Shown one piece after another: positions 51,277-59,242 of a stretch of 64,000 nt of DNA (position 1 is its first letter; each line of letters starts with the position of its first letter). The DNA is from Rhizobium vallis (GTDB lineage: Bacteria; Pseudomonadota; Alphaproteobacteria; Rhizobiales; Rhizobiaceae), in NCBI RefSeq assembly GCF_003985155.1, contig NZ_ML133695.1:186001-250000 (forward strand), in the 5' to 3' direction. The position numbers and the translations under genes are program-made. The notes below the pieces were generated by a model. It saw only the letters and a list, made by a program, of their open reading frames with translations, ran no database searches and was not told where the DNA came from.

Positions 51277-51564
51277 AATCTTAGATCCTGCTCATTCGCC
51301 TGAAGTCCATCACCCGCTTCAGCTGAGCATCGATCTCCATAACAGGGGGGTCGAACTTGCACGCCGATAAGGGATCAATATTCCGCGTCGGTTGACACAA
51401 TCCGGTTAAAAATCAAACCGTAGCCATGGGTTGCGGTCCGCAATAAGATTTTCAGCAGCCTGCTAACCGGTTCGGTGCAGTGCAGATTTTTTCCAAACCT
51501 TGAACCCTTTTTGCTTCGGCAAGGCTCTTATCTGATGTTAACGCCTTATGAAAAGGAGCGACAA
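51277..51564. other. 288-base gap before the CPMC/ECF operon
   Basis: No gene is seen. It holds CGGTT and AACCG arms at 51403-51420 and AT-rich bases, candidate control region for the small operon, but no ECF-type promoter could be assigned with confidence. Confidence 0.35.
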
Positions 51565-51792
51565 GTGTTTTACACGAAGAACCTTCCCAGGTGGGAGAGG
51601 ATCGCCCGTCTGTTAGCTGCTGCGGCCATGGGCTCCTGCGCCGTTCATTTTTGGGGCTCGCCCGTCGGCTACCTCTGGGCCGCACTGGTTATTCCCATGG
51701 TATTCACGTCCACGATCGGTTTCTGTCCGATGTGCGCTTTGGCTGGTCGAAAGATCGCAGCAAAGAACAAACAGCTTAAGGGGTCGGAATGA
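51565..51792 (+). CDS. Small inner-membrane DUF2892/YgaP-like protein with CPMC motif
   Basis: A 75-residue protein: FYTKNLPRWERIARLLAAAA, two hydrophobic helices and the end motif GFCPMCALAGRK, like DUF2892 (GFCPL-ALLG). GTG 51565 is chosen because AAAAGGAGCGACAA ends 1 base before it, although an ATG at 51535 is in frame. It overlaps the sigma gene (51789) by 4 bases. The paired cysteines could bind a metal or form a disulfide near the membrane surface. Confidence 0.75.
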   Translation: MFYTKNLPRWERIARLLAAAAMGSCAVHFWGSPVGYLWAALVIPMVFTSTIGFCPMCALAGRKIAAKNKQLKGSE

Positions 51793-52295
51793 CTCCCCTG
51801 GCCCGGCAAGAGCTGATCGAGGCAGCAAGACACGGAGACGAGCAGGCGCTTGTGCTTCTGCTCGACGTCTGTCGGCCCAATTTGCGTCGCTACGCCCGCC
51901 GCAACTGCGCAACCGAAGACGTGGAAGAGGCCGTTCAGGATGCTCTGTTCATCCTTTATCGCCGTCTTGGCACGTTACGAACTGTCGCGACTTTCTCTGG
52001 TTGGCTTTTTCAGATCGTCAAACGTACCTGCCTACGCAGGCTGCAGAGGCGTAAATCGGAAGTGTTCGCCGAGGAGAAAGACGAGCAATCGTACGATTCC
52101 TCGGATCTGGAGATGCGGTTAGACCTTTGTCGTTCCATCATGATGTTGCCCGCTATCTATCGGGACGTCGTCATCCTGCGCGATATCAAGGGACTTACGG
52201 CGGAGGAGGCAGCGAGCAAGCTCGGCACCTCAGTCGAGGCTACCAAAAGTCGGCTGCACCGCGGTCGGTATTTGATCCGTCAATCGCTTGCATAA
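51789..52295 (+). CDS. ECF RNA polymerase sigma factor between two CPMC membrane proteins
   Basis: A 168-residue ECF sigma: region 2 RRNCATEDVEEAVQDALFIL and ATFSGWLFQIVKRTCLRRLQ, region 4 LPAIYRDVVILRDIKGLTAE and TSVEATKSRLHRGRYLIRQ. It overlaps the upstream small membrane gene (ATGA) and is 10 bases before a second small membrane gene. No classical anti-sigma gene is present; the small CPMC proteins are the only candidates for membrane control. Three cysteines lie within it. Confidence 0.88.
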   Translation: MTPLARQELIEAARHGDEQALVLLLDVCRPNLRRYARRNCATEDVEEAVQDALFILYRRLGTLRTVATFSGWLFQIVKRTCLRRLQRRKSEVFAEEKDEQSYDSSDLEMRLDLCRSIMMLPAIYRDVVILRDIKGLTAEEAASKLGTSVEATKSRLHRGRYLIRQSLA

Positions 52296-52305
52296 GGGAC
52301 GCAAC

Positions 52306-52533
52306 ATGACGTTCGGCAATCGCAACCTTTCCATTCACCTCGTTAAGGGCGCGGGTGGCTTCTCCGCATTAGCGTGCGCCTTGGCAACTATGAATGAAAC
52401 TCTATGGCCATCGCTCGTTCTGTTGCCTTTGTCACTATACCTGCTTCGGGGCTGCCCGATGTGCTGGACGATCGGTCTGTTTGAAACTGTAGTGATGCGT
52501 TTTCACCGACGTTGGACCGATGATGGGTCGTGA
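52306..52533 (+). CDS. Second small membrane protein with CPMC motif
   Basis: A 75-residue protein with helix 1 (GAGGFSALACALATMNETLW), helix 2 (PSLVLLPLSLYLLRG) and then CPMCWTIGLFETVVMRFHRR. ATG 52306 has AAGGGAC upstream. It has the same CPMC position relative to the second helix as the protein encoded at 51565. It probably acts with the sigma factor; biochemical role unknown. Confidence 0.72.
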   Translation: MTFGNRNLSIHLVKGAGGFSALACALATMNETLWPSLVLLPLSLYLLRGCPMCWTIGLFETVVMRFHRRWTDDGS

Positions 52534-52619
52534 GGATCCATAGCGGTACTTGGCAGATTTTCAGCAAAGGGCGGCCCGCCTGCGCATCCGTGGCGTAGCG
52601 ATTCCGAACCGGCGGCGTC

Positions 52620-53138
52620 CTATCTGCTTGCCGTGGAGGGGCGTTGCAGATCGATGCGGCTCGTCACCACGGATCGGCCCGACGTGAGGTCGCGGTCGAC
52701 CGTCTGCAGCCGCAGCCGGTCCTGCCCGACTTTCTCGATCATGAGCGTTGCGTTCCGATCGCCATTGACCACCCGGGCCCAGGTGACGTTGAGGTTGAGC
52801 CTGTTGCCCTGCCGGCTTCCCACGAGCTTCGAGGGCTGTCCTGACGGTCCGATGTAATTACCGCTATAGCGCTGTCCCGATGCCTTGACGTTTGCCGAGA
52901 ACGCCCTGGTGAAGACCGCAAGCCCGCGACATTGGCCGTTCATCGAAACGGCGGAAGCGGTGGCGTCCGATCTCAGGGTACAGGAGACGTTGAAGCTCGC
53001 GCCGCCGATCCTGGTCAGCACCATCCCGGTCCCGCTCCAGTCGCCTCCCAAAGACTGCAGGAACCCCGCGTCCGACATCTGAGCGTGAGCCGGCAGGCAG
53101 GTGAGCGACAGCAAAGTGGTGATCAGGACAGCGCGCAT
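52620..53138 (-). CDS. Exported hypothetical protein (beta-rich)
   Basis: A 172-residue protein with a signal peptide (MRAVLITTLLSLTCLPAHA) and a beta-rich mature part containing LGGDWSGTGMVLTRIGGASF, CTLRSDATASAVSMNGQCRG (two Cys, likely disulfide) and LVGSRQGNRLNLNVTW. It resembles lipocalin-like or calycin folds, which is only a guess. The start at 53138 is preferred; the longer in-frame extension lacks support. Confidence 0.7.
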   Translation of the reverse strand: MRAVLITTLLSLTCLPAHAQMSDAGFLQSLGGDWSGTGMVLTRIGGASFNVSCTLRSDATASAVSMNGQCRGLAVFTRAFSANVKASGQRYSGNYIGPSGQPSKLVGSRQGNRLNLNVTWARVVNGDRNATLMIEKVGQDRLRLQTVDRDLTSGRSVVTSRIDLQRPSTASR

Positions 53139-53236
53139 GACGGCACCCCCAGGGTTGCGTGCGGTAGCAACAGGATAGCACATCGCATTGTTCCCGCATT
53201 CAGGCGATGCGGCGGCATTTGCACCCGCTTCGTCCT

Positions 53237-53776
53237 TCACGTGTACGTGTTCTGCCGCGGGGCGGTGTCCACCCTCCGGAGTTTGAAGAAGAAACGGCGG
53301 GTGTCACCCTCGACGCACATCATGCCGGCCAGCTCCTGGTCGTTGATCCGGCCGAAGTAATCTATAACCGGCTGGCGGTCGTAGATCATTGCGGCAGTGG
53401 CCGCATCCTCGAGGGTCCGCAGCTTCAGCGATGCGATCGTGCCCCTCGCGCGGCATGCCTTCTGCAGATAGGAAAATCCGCCGCGGGCAAGACCCGTGCG
53501 CCCGAACGGCCCCGCCTTGATCGCCAGCCCAATCGGCACGAAGCCGAGGTCGATCGCCACCAGCCGATCCGGCCGCCACTGAAAGAGCAGCGCGTCGGCG
53601 CGCATGTCCGCGTGGAAACGCTTGCCGAACCAGCCGAGATTCTCCAGCACGCCATCGAGCGGATGGCCCGAGGGGATGCCGGCGCCTTTCCAGAGGCCGA
53701 GCATCTCGATCGGCTGGACAGGCTCCAGCGACCGGAACCAGGTGATCGTCTCGTTCTGCTGATCCATGGTTTTCAT
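53237..53776 (-). CDS. GXWXG/DUF4334 domain protein
   Basis: A 179-residue protein. The GXWXG motif is GLWKG at residues 27-31, followed by HPLDGVLENLGWFGKRFHAD; the DUF4334 part follows (ATAAMIYDRQPVIDYFGRIND, TRRFFFKLRR). The pair of domains is known in bacteria, function undetermined, with a suspected lipid-binding pocket. It is divergent from the HARP-like gene. Confidence 0.85.
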   Translation of the reverse strand: MKTMDQQNETITWFRSLEPVQPIEMLGLWKGAGIPSGHPLDGVLENLGWFGKRFHADMRADALLFQWRPDRLVAIDLGFVPIGLAIKAGPFGRTGLARGGFSYLQKACRARGTIASLKLRTLEDAATAAMIYDRQPVIDYFGRINDQELAGMMCVEGDTRRFFFKLRRVDTAPRQNTYT

Positions 53777-53880
53777 CTATGCTCCTTCGCCGTAGGATCA
53801 AGTCTCCCGGCAAGCGGCGGGTTTCTTCAGTTCGCTGCTGCGGCTGGCAACTGCTTGGAGCAGGTGTTCGTTTCGACCTC

Positions 53881-54747
53881 ATGAGCAAGAATGACGTTCC
53901 AACCAGCAAGGACGGTGAAGCGCCTGTCGAGAGCGTTTCGTTCCCGTTCGACAGGATGACCGTCCAGCGCTTTCGCGAGACCTTCCCCCGCGCGCGCTGG
54001 AGCGACACGCTGCGGGCATGGACGGTTCCCGGCAAGACGGCGCGCCGCCGCATCGACCGCTGGCTGACCCGCGAAGCCGCGCGGGCCGATGTGTTTGCCG
54101 CCGAGAAGGGTCGGGACGCCTATGCGTTCGAGCCGATCCTCAGTCCCTATCTCGACGTCATCAAGACGGGCTTGCGCATCCGCACACCCTTCTCGAAAAC
54201 GGTCGTCGACGAACTTCGCCAAGTGCCCTTCGCCCGATGGAACGGCGAGCTCAGCGTCTGGGAAGTTCCCTTCGCCTCCTATGACGAACTCCAGCATCGC
54301 TGGGACGCGATAGAGGCGGCGGCGAAGCGCGCCGAACCGGAAGAGCGCCGCAAACGGGCGGAAGCGCGCAAAGGCAGCGAGGACGAGGCGAAGACCCGGC
54401 GCCGGTCGGCCGAAAGGAAACGCCATCGTCTGCCGGTGCCGGCCGACGATCTTCCGCCGCCGGAGCGCCCGGTGGCGACCTCCGCTTACGGGATCGTCGT
54501 CGTGACTGATATAACAGGCGAAGTCGTCGATCCCGATCCTGTTGCCGAGTTTTATGCCGATGCCGGGGGCGAAGACGTCTGGGCGACGTGGCGGCTGCCG
54601 ACGCTGGACGAGCTTATCCATACCTGGCCGGCAAAGACCGCAGCGGGCGAGCATGAACGCAAGCGGGGCTGGTGGCAGCCGACTATCTGGGAACTCAGGG
54701 AGGCGAGGCGGACGGCGCGGTCGCGGGAGCGTAGAAAGGCCCGTTGA
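53881..54747 (+). CDS. Hypothetical protein with two HARP-like repeats
   Basis: A 288-residue protein. Two segments of similar design, FPFDRMTVQRFRETFPRARW (then TLRAWTVPGKTARRRIDRWL) and TPFSKTVVDELRQVPFARWN (then ELSVWEVPFASYDELQHRW), resemble HARP-type DNA-annealing modules (F-x-P, A-x-W, R-x-W-x-V-P). A highly charged Lys/Arg/Glu linker and a tryptophan-rich C-terminus follow. ATG 53881 is supported by in-frame coding, but upstream codons are open. DNA or RNA binding is possible, unproven. Confidence 0.6.
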   Translation: MSKNDVPTSKDGEAPVESVSFPFDRMTVQRFRETFPRARWSDTLRAWTVPGKTARRRIDRWLTREAARADVFAAEKGRDAYAFEPILSPYLDVIKTGLRIRTPFSKTVVDELRQVPFARWNGELSVWEVPFASYDELQHRWDAIEAAAKRAEPEERRKRAEARKGSEDEAKTRRRSAERKRHRLPVPADDLPPPERPVATSAYGIVVVTDITGEVVDPDPVAEFYADAGGEDVWATWRLPTLDELIHTWPAKTAAGEHERKRGWWQPTIWELREARRTARSRERRKAR

Positions 54748-54790
54748 AACCAGAGCTGCCGGCCGGCGTCGGCTCAGCGGGACTTCGTGG

Positions 54791-55288
54791 TCATTGCCGC
54801 GGCTTCACCGACAATAGCGTTTCCAGGGACACCGGGCGAAGGCCCTGTGCATCGACGCCGACATCGTATTGCCGGGGCAGGGGCTTCAGGCGGCCATGGG
54901 AATGCCCATGCAGGTTGAGCGACTTTCTGCCGATCTTGTTCCAGGTGCGGAAAGGATAGTGGCAGAGGATCAGCAGATGGTCGTCCAGCGTCATCTCGCA
55001 ATAGTGCTGGACGCTCGCCCATCCCGTCGCCTGCGTCGTCGTCTCCGGATCGTTGTTTCCGATGATGAGATGCTTTCGCCCATTCAGCATGGAGAGCAGC
55101 TGGTCACAGTCGCCGCCGCGAAAATGCATGAAGTCGCCGAGATGCCAGATGTCATCCTCCTGCCCGACGATCTCGTTCCAGTTCCGTATCAGGGCGACGT
55201 CGTGCGCGGCCATGTCGGGAAACGGACGCCGGTCGATCTGAAGGACGCGTCTGTCGGCAAAATGCGTGTCGCTGGTGAAGTAGATCAT
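54791..55288 (-). CDS. Metallophosphoesterase family protein
   Basis: A 165-residue calcineurin-like phosphoesterase: TSDTHFADRRVLQ, WHLGDFMHFRG, IIGNNDPETT, LILCHYPFRTW and NLHGHSHGRLKP, giving all five metal-binding blocks (D-x-H, GD, GN[HN], H, G-x-S-H). The start is the Met at 55288, with the strand-1 motif immediately after; the much longer in-frame extension (to 55498) is not typical. Substrate unknown. Confidence 0.87.
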   Translation of the reverse strand: MIYFTSDTHFADRRVLQIDRRPFPDMAAHDVALIRNWNEIVGQEDDIWHLGDFMHFRGGDCDQLLSMLNGRKHLIIGNNDPETTTQATGWASVQHYCEMTLDDHLLILCHYPFRTWNKIGRKSLNLHGHSHGRLKPLPRQYDVGVDAQGLRPVSLETLLSVKPRQ

Positions 55289-55426
55289 CCGACAGAGATG
55301 GGGCGCTCGGCGCAGTTGAACAGCCATTCGCACGCAGGTCGAAACGAAATCCCATGGACATGGTATTCTCCTTACATCGGCAAGCAGCCGCCAAGGAGGA
55401 GACCATGACCGTTCCGGGAACAGCCG

Positions 55427-55900
55427 ATGCCGGTCCGTAGCGCCGGGCTTCTCATCCATCGCCGTTTCGAGACGGAGCTGGAAGTCCTGCTCGTCCATCC
55501 CGGCGGCCCGTTCTGGGCGAAGAAGGACGAGGGTGCATGGTCGATCCCGAAAGGACTGGTGGAAGCTGGCGAAGACGAGCTGTCGGCAGCGATCCGCGAG
55601 ACGCGGGAAGAACTCGGCATCGAGATATCAGGAGACTTCGCCCCGCTCGGCGAATATCGCCAACCCAGCGGAAAAGTGGTGGTCGTCTGGTCCGTAGAGG
55701 CGGACGCGGCGATTGAGGTCGGCAACATCAGGAGTTCGGAATTCCAGATGGAATGGCCTCCGAAATCGGGCCGCATACAGGCTTTTCCCGAGGTCGACCG
55801 GGCGGGATGGTTTCCGATCGCCGTGGCCGAGATCAAGATCCTCAAAGGCCAGTTTGCAATGCTTGCCGACCTCGTAAAACAGCTTGGTCAAACGAAATGA
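55427..55900 (+). CDS. NUDIX hydrolase
   Basis: A 157-residue NUDIX protein with an intact box: GLVEAGEDELSAAIRETREE-LGI at about residues 43-65. The N-terminal SAGLLIHRRF and GGPFWAKKDEGAWSIPKG lead into the fold. It is similar to NUDIX enzymes that hydrolyse dinucleotides or nucleoside diphosphate compounds. Divergent from the metallophosphoesterase gene. Confidence 0.88.
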   Translation: MPVRSAGLLIHRRFETELEVLLVHPGGPFWAKKDEGAWSIPKGLVEAGEDELSAAIRETREELGIEISGDFAPLGEYRQPSGKVVVVWSVEADAAIEVGNIRSSEFQMEWPPKSGRIQAFPEVDRAGWFPIAVAEIKILKGQFAMLADLVKQLGQTK

Positions 55901-55934
55901 GCGGGCAAAGCCCGCCGAAGCGGCCTTTTCCGGC

Positions 55935-55975
55935 AGAGCTAGAGCGGTTCAGCTTTTCATGGAAGCGTAGACCCG
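55935..55975. repeat. Partial rhizobial dispersed-repeat half palindrome
   Basis: AGCTAGAGCGGTTCAGCTTTTCATGG followed by AGCG and a CCCGCT-like tail, in the gap between the NUDIX and deaminase genes. CTAGAGCGG stretches recur at 56466-56475 (TAGAGCGGGATGATTTT). They look like fragments of the dispersed palindromic repeats common between Rhizobium genes. Confidence 0.4.
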
Positions 55976-55977
55976 CT

Positions 55978-56451
55978 TCAAGCCTTGCCCAGATGCTTCG
56001 GCCAGAACTCCTGATGTATTTCGGCCGCTTCGTCTTCGAGGTTCGTCGGACCGACCACGGTGACCACGCGCGCGCCGGTCTGCAATACCGCCCGGCTCGG
56101 CACGTTCAACCCGATCCCGGCAATCTCGCCAAGTCGCGTTTCGGAGCAGGCAAACACCATACGTCCGATGCCCGACCAGTAGATCGCCCCGGAGCACATC
56201 GCGCACGGCTCCGTGCTGGTGTAGAGCGTGCAGTCGGCAAGATATGCAGTGTCGTAGTGCTGCGCCGCCAGTTTAACCAGGTTCATCTCGGCGTGGTTCG
56301 TCATATCTCGGCCGGTGAAGACGCTGTTTTCGGCACGCAGGATGACTTCGCCGTCCTTCACCAGCACGGAGCCAAACGGTTCGTCGCCGCCTTCCATCGC
56401 GGATTTCGAGAGCGCTATCGCCTCGCGTAAAAACGGCTCGTGGTTTTCCAT
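55978..56451 (-). CDS. Nucleoside/nucleobase deaminase (CDA fold)
   Basis: A 157-residue deaminase: NHAEMNLVKLAAQHYD with the zinc-binding His and proton-transfer Glu, and STEPCAMCSGAIYWSGIGRM with the two zinc cysteines. The NHAE/PCAMC pair fits guanine deaminase or tRNA adenosine deaminase-like (TadA) proteins. The start at 56451 is preferred over an upstream extension. It follows the VOC/SnoaL genes on the same strand after 14 bases. Confidence 0.85.
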   Translation of the reverse strand: MENHEPFLREAIALSKSAMEGGDEPFGSVLVKDGEVILRAENSVFTGRDMTNHAEMNLVKLAAQHYDTAYLADCTLYTSTEPCAMCSGAIYWSGIGRMVFACSETRLGEIAGIGLNVPSRAVLQTGARVVTVVGPTNLEDEAAEIHQEFWPKHLGKA

Positions 56452-56465
56452 CGGAGTCCCCCCAG

Positions 56466-56885
56466 CTAGAGCGGGATGATTTTGTCTGGAATCGAAGGGA
56501 TTTCCAAGGGGCTGCAAACAGGCGTGAGGTGGGTCAGCACGCACCGCCACCTGTTGTTCTCCCGGTGATAGACGTCAGTGATCCATTCGTCGGCTGATAT
56601 CGGTTCGCCACGGAACATGCCCGTGTTCTGCCCGCGACCGGTAACCGTGGCGACATTGCCGAGCAGATGGACGTGATGCGTCGTCTTGGTCATCGTGTTG
56701 TGGCTCAGGACACCGGATCCGATCGCCGAGAGAATAGCCTGTGCAGGGATTGGGCCACGCTCAGGCGTCACCAGCACCCAATCCTCAGTGATGCAGGCGG
56801 CGATCTGGGCGGGATCGTTGGAAACCATCGCCGCGTTGAAGGCGCGCTCAGCCTCCTCGAGCGCTTCAAGGGCTGGCGCACTCAT
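56466..56885 (-). CDS. SnoaL/DUF4440-like NTF2-fold protein
   Basis: A 139-residue protein: LEEAERAFNAAMVSNDPAQI, ITEDWVLVTPERGPIP and the strand series VHLLGNVATVTGRGQNTGMF ending in ADEWITDVYHRENNRWRCVL. Typical of DUF4440 proteins, function unknown. It overlaps the upstream VOC gene by 4 bases, so they are coexpressed under the divergent TetR regulator. Confidence 0.8.
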   Translation of the reverse strand: MSAPALEALEEAERAFNAAMVSNDPAQIAACITEDWVLVTPERGPIPAQAILSAIGSGVLSHNTMTKTTHHVHLLGNVATVTGRGQNTGMFRGEPISADEWITDVYHRENNRWRCVLTHLTPVCSPLEIPSIPDKIIPL

Positions 56886-57331
56886 GCCGACATGTCCTCG
56901 TTCCAGCGGCGCTGCATCTCCTCAGGCGTGACCTGCTCGATGGTTTGCGACAACATCCAGCGATGACCGAACGGATCAAGCACCTGCGCCACCCGCTCGC
57001 CAAAACTCTGGTCGGTCGCTGGACGCAACATCGTCGCCCCGGCCGACAGCGCCTGCGCCAGTGCTGCGTCGGTCGACACCGTGTCCATGTGGAAGGTTAC
57101 CGGCGAGCCTCCGACAACATCGGGAGACAGGGCTCCGAAGTCAGGATATTCGTCTGCCAGCATCATCAGCGTCTCTCCGAAACGCAGCTCGGCATGGCCG
57201 ATCCGCCCGTCCGAAGGATCGGTCATGCGGAAGACTTCCGTGGCGCCGAAAGCCTCTTTGTAGAAGTCGATGGCCCGTGCCGCATCCTTGACGATGAAGT
57301 AGGCGCTCACTTTTCGGGTAAAACTCGGCAT
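56882..57331 (-). CDS. PhnB-like VOC family protein
   Basis: A 149-residue VOC protein: VSAYFIVKDAARAIDFYKEA-FGA, RIGHAELRFGETLMMLADEY, and the second module VAQVLDPFGHRWMLSQTIEQVT. This is the PhnB/YdcJ-like subgroup often seen with TetR regulators. The start at 57331 (MPSFTRK) is preferred; the longer extension overlaps the regulator promoter. First gene of the VOC-SnoaL-deaminase set. Confidence 0.85.
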   Translation of the reverse strand: MPSFTRKVSAYFIVKDAARAIDFYKEAFGATEVFRMTDPSDGRIGHAELRFGETLMMLADEYPDFGALSPDVVGGSPVTFHMDTVSTDAALAQALSAGATMLRPATDQSFGERVAQVLDPFGHRWMLSQTIEQVTPEEMQRRWNEDMSA

Positions 57332-57365
57332 GGATGATCCTCCTTGACTGGGTCTTATATTAACG

Positions 57366-57378
57366 TTACGTATCGTAA
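57366..57378. promoter_or_regulatory. Candidate TetR operator
   Basis: TTACGTATCGTAA has arms TTACG/CGTAA around TAT, in the 51-base gap between the divergent VOC and TetR starts. AACGTT palindrome lies just before it. Confidence 0.55.
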
Positions 57379-57382
57379 AGAT

Positions 57383-57985
57383 ATGAGTCAAGAGAGTAAC
57401 GCAACACCGAAGAAACGAGGGCGGCCGCCAAGCGCTGCCGCGCAGAAGCGCGCCTTGGAGGCCGCCCATGAAATCCTGATGACCGAAGGTTTTGGCCGCA
57501 TGACGATCGAAGCCGTGGCGGCACGGTCCGGGGTCGGCAAGCCGACGATCTACCGCTCCTGGGCCAACGCGCAGGAACTGGCGATGGCCGCTCTTCTGGT
57601 CAACCGGCTACCGGAAGCCGAAGTTGGAGGGGGCACGGCGCAGGCGGCTCTCGTCGCGCAGATGAGAGGACTGGTGACTGCCTTTGCGAGCACGCGTGGG
57701 CGGCAGATCACGATGGCACTCGCGGCCGCCGACCCGGAAAGCGAATTCACCAAGGCCTTCCGCAATCGGGTGATCCTGTCGAGCCGCAACGCGGGTCGTG
57801 TCATCCTGGAGGAGGCTCTGGCTCGGGGAGAGATCGTTCCGCCCGTTGATATGGACGCGCTGCTCGACATGATCTACGGACCGGTCTTCTTCCGGCTGCT
57901 GGTCGGCCATCGCCCGGTCTCGCCGGAGTTTGGCGATGCAATCGTCAGAACCGCGTTGCGGGCCGTTGCACCGTCGGGCGCGTGA
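57383..57985 (+). CDS. TetR/AcrR family transcriptional regulator
   Basis: A 200-residue protein: KKRGRPPSAAAQKRALEAAH leads into the HTH (LMTEGFGRMTIEAVAARSGV, GKPTIYRSWANAQELAMAAL) and a C-terminal helical domain of the TetR_C type (GPVFFRLLVGHRPVSPEFGD). ATG 57383 is chosen over an upstream in-frame start that would cover the operator. It most likely represses the divergent VOC/SnoaL/deaminase set and itself. Confidence 0.9.
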   Translation: MSQESNATPKKRGRPPSAAAQKRALEAAHEILMTEGFGRMTIEAVAARSGVGKPTIYRSWANAQELAMAALLVNRLPEAEVGGGTAQAALVAQMRGLVTAFASTRGRQITMALAAADPESEFTKAFRNRVILSSRNAGRVILEEALARGEIVPPVDMDALLDMIYGPVFFRLLVGHRPVSPEFGDAIVRTALRAVAPSGA

Positions 57986-58078
57986 GACCCTCACGTCGCT
58001 ACTGATGAAGCCGACATCCCGCCTGCCTGCCTGCTCATCGCGGCGCATGAAGGTGAGAACGGCGTTCTCGGCATCGAC

Positions 58079-59068
58079 CTAGATCCCGGTGATCTCCGGT
58101 TGGAAGGCGATCACTTTTTCGGAAGGCGGGCTGCCGCGGCGTACAGACAGCAGCAGGGTCGCGGCGGCTTCGCCCATGCGGCGGCGTGGCGAGATCGAAG
58201 TCGCGATCTTGATCGGCAGCGCGCGGGCGATGTCGAGCCCGTTGAAGCCGGCGATGAGGATTTCTCCGGGAGAGGAAACCCCGAGTTCCAGGCAGGCGAA
58301 GGCGCCGCCGGTCGCCATGTCGTCGCTGGAATAGTAGATGCAGTCGAGATCGCGGGTCGTCGCCAGCATTGACATGGTCAGCTGCTTGCCATGCGCGATA
58401 GAGGAATAGGCGCCGTCGATCCGCTCGTGCAGGAAAGAAAGACCGTTCTCGCGCAGCACCTTCTCGAAGCCAGCCTTGCGCTTGCCGGCGCGCAAGTCTC
58501 TCTCCAGCCCGCAGCCGATATAGCCGAACCGCCGCCGGCCGGCCGCAAGCAGCGCCGCCGCCATCTCCTCTCCGGCCTTGCCATGCGAAAGCCCGACGTT
58601 GAAATCGACGGGCGTGCCGTCGAGGTCTATCAGCTGGATGACGGGGATATCGGCATGCTGGAGCATCCTGACCGTCTCGGGCGGCTGGTCGAGCCCCGTC
58701 ACGATGATGGCGGCTGGCCGCCAGGAGAGCATGTCGCGGATGATCTCGCGCTCCTTGGCCATGTCGTAATCGGAGATGCCGAAAACCGCCTGCATGCCGG
58801 AGCCCCGCAGACCGGCGGAAATGCCCGCCAGCATCTCGGGAAAGACGATGTTCAACATGCTGGGAACGACGACGGCGACAAGGTTGGTGCGCTGCGAGGA
58901 CAGCGAGAGCGCCAGCTGGTTGCCGACATAGCTCAGCCGCTCGGCCTCCTGCAGCACTTTTTCCCGCGTTTCCTTGGAGACGTCGGCGGCACCCCGAAGC
59001 GCGCGAGATGCCGTCATCTTGCTGACGCCGGCGGCAGCGGCAACCTCTTCCAGTGTGGATTTGCGCAT
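58079..59068 (-). CDS. LacI family repressor of the tetronate operon
   Basis: A 329-residue LacI protein: KSTLEEVAAAAGVSKMTASR-AL is the HTH, NQLALSLSSQRTNLVAVVVP the hinge and start of the sensor, and SDDMATGGAFACLELGVSSP the C-terminal sugar-binding part. It resembles GntR/IdnR-type LacI proteins that bind sugar acids. It is divergent from ltnD with a 26-base near-perfect palindrome between, its probable operator. Confidence 0.9.
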   Translation of the reverse strand: MRKSTLEEVAAAAGVSKMTASRALRGAADVSKETREKVLQEAERLSYVGNQLALSLSSQRTNLVAVVVPSMLNIVFPEMLAGISAGLRGSGMQAVFGISDYDMAKEREIIRDMLSWRPAAIIVTGLDQPPETVRMLQHADIPVIQLIDLDGTPVDFNVGLSHGKAGEEMAAALLAAGRRRFGYIGCGLERDLRAGKRKAGFEKVLRENGLSFLHERIDGAYSSIAHGKQLTMSMLATTRDLDCIYYSSDDMATGGAFACLELGVSSPGEILIAGFNGLDIARALPIKIATSISPRRRMGEAAATLLLSVRRGSPPSEKVIAFQPEITGI

Positions 59069-59180
59069 CGCGGTGGTTCCTATCTGCCAACTGCCGCGTA
59101 AGCCGGCAACGACAGATTCATAGGCCATTTTGTAAAAAAGGAAAGCAACCAACGCTTGACACAGCCGCTTGAAATGAGCT

Positions 59181-59206
59181 TTGTTATCGATACCGGTATC
59201 GGTAAC
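59181..59206. promoter_or_regulatory. LacI-type operator between the regulator and ltnD
   Basis: TGTTATCGATACC (59181-59193) and GGTATCGGTAACA (59194-59206) are inverse copies with one mismatch pair; the core GATACCGGTATC is perfect. Located 36 bases before the ltnD start and about 110 bases upstream of the repressor start. Confidence 0.8.
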
Positions 59207-59242
59207 AGCCCCCGAAAACTTGTGTGGCACAGGAGAATAGCC

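Noticed and set aside
51392..51420. TTGACA followed by AT-rich bases as a sigma-70 promoter for the CPMC/ECF operon
   Set aside because: No -10 element at correct spacing; kept only as a note for the gap.
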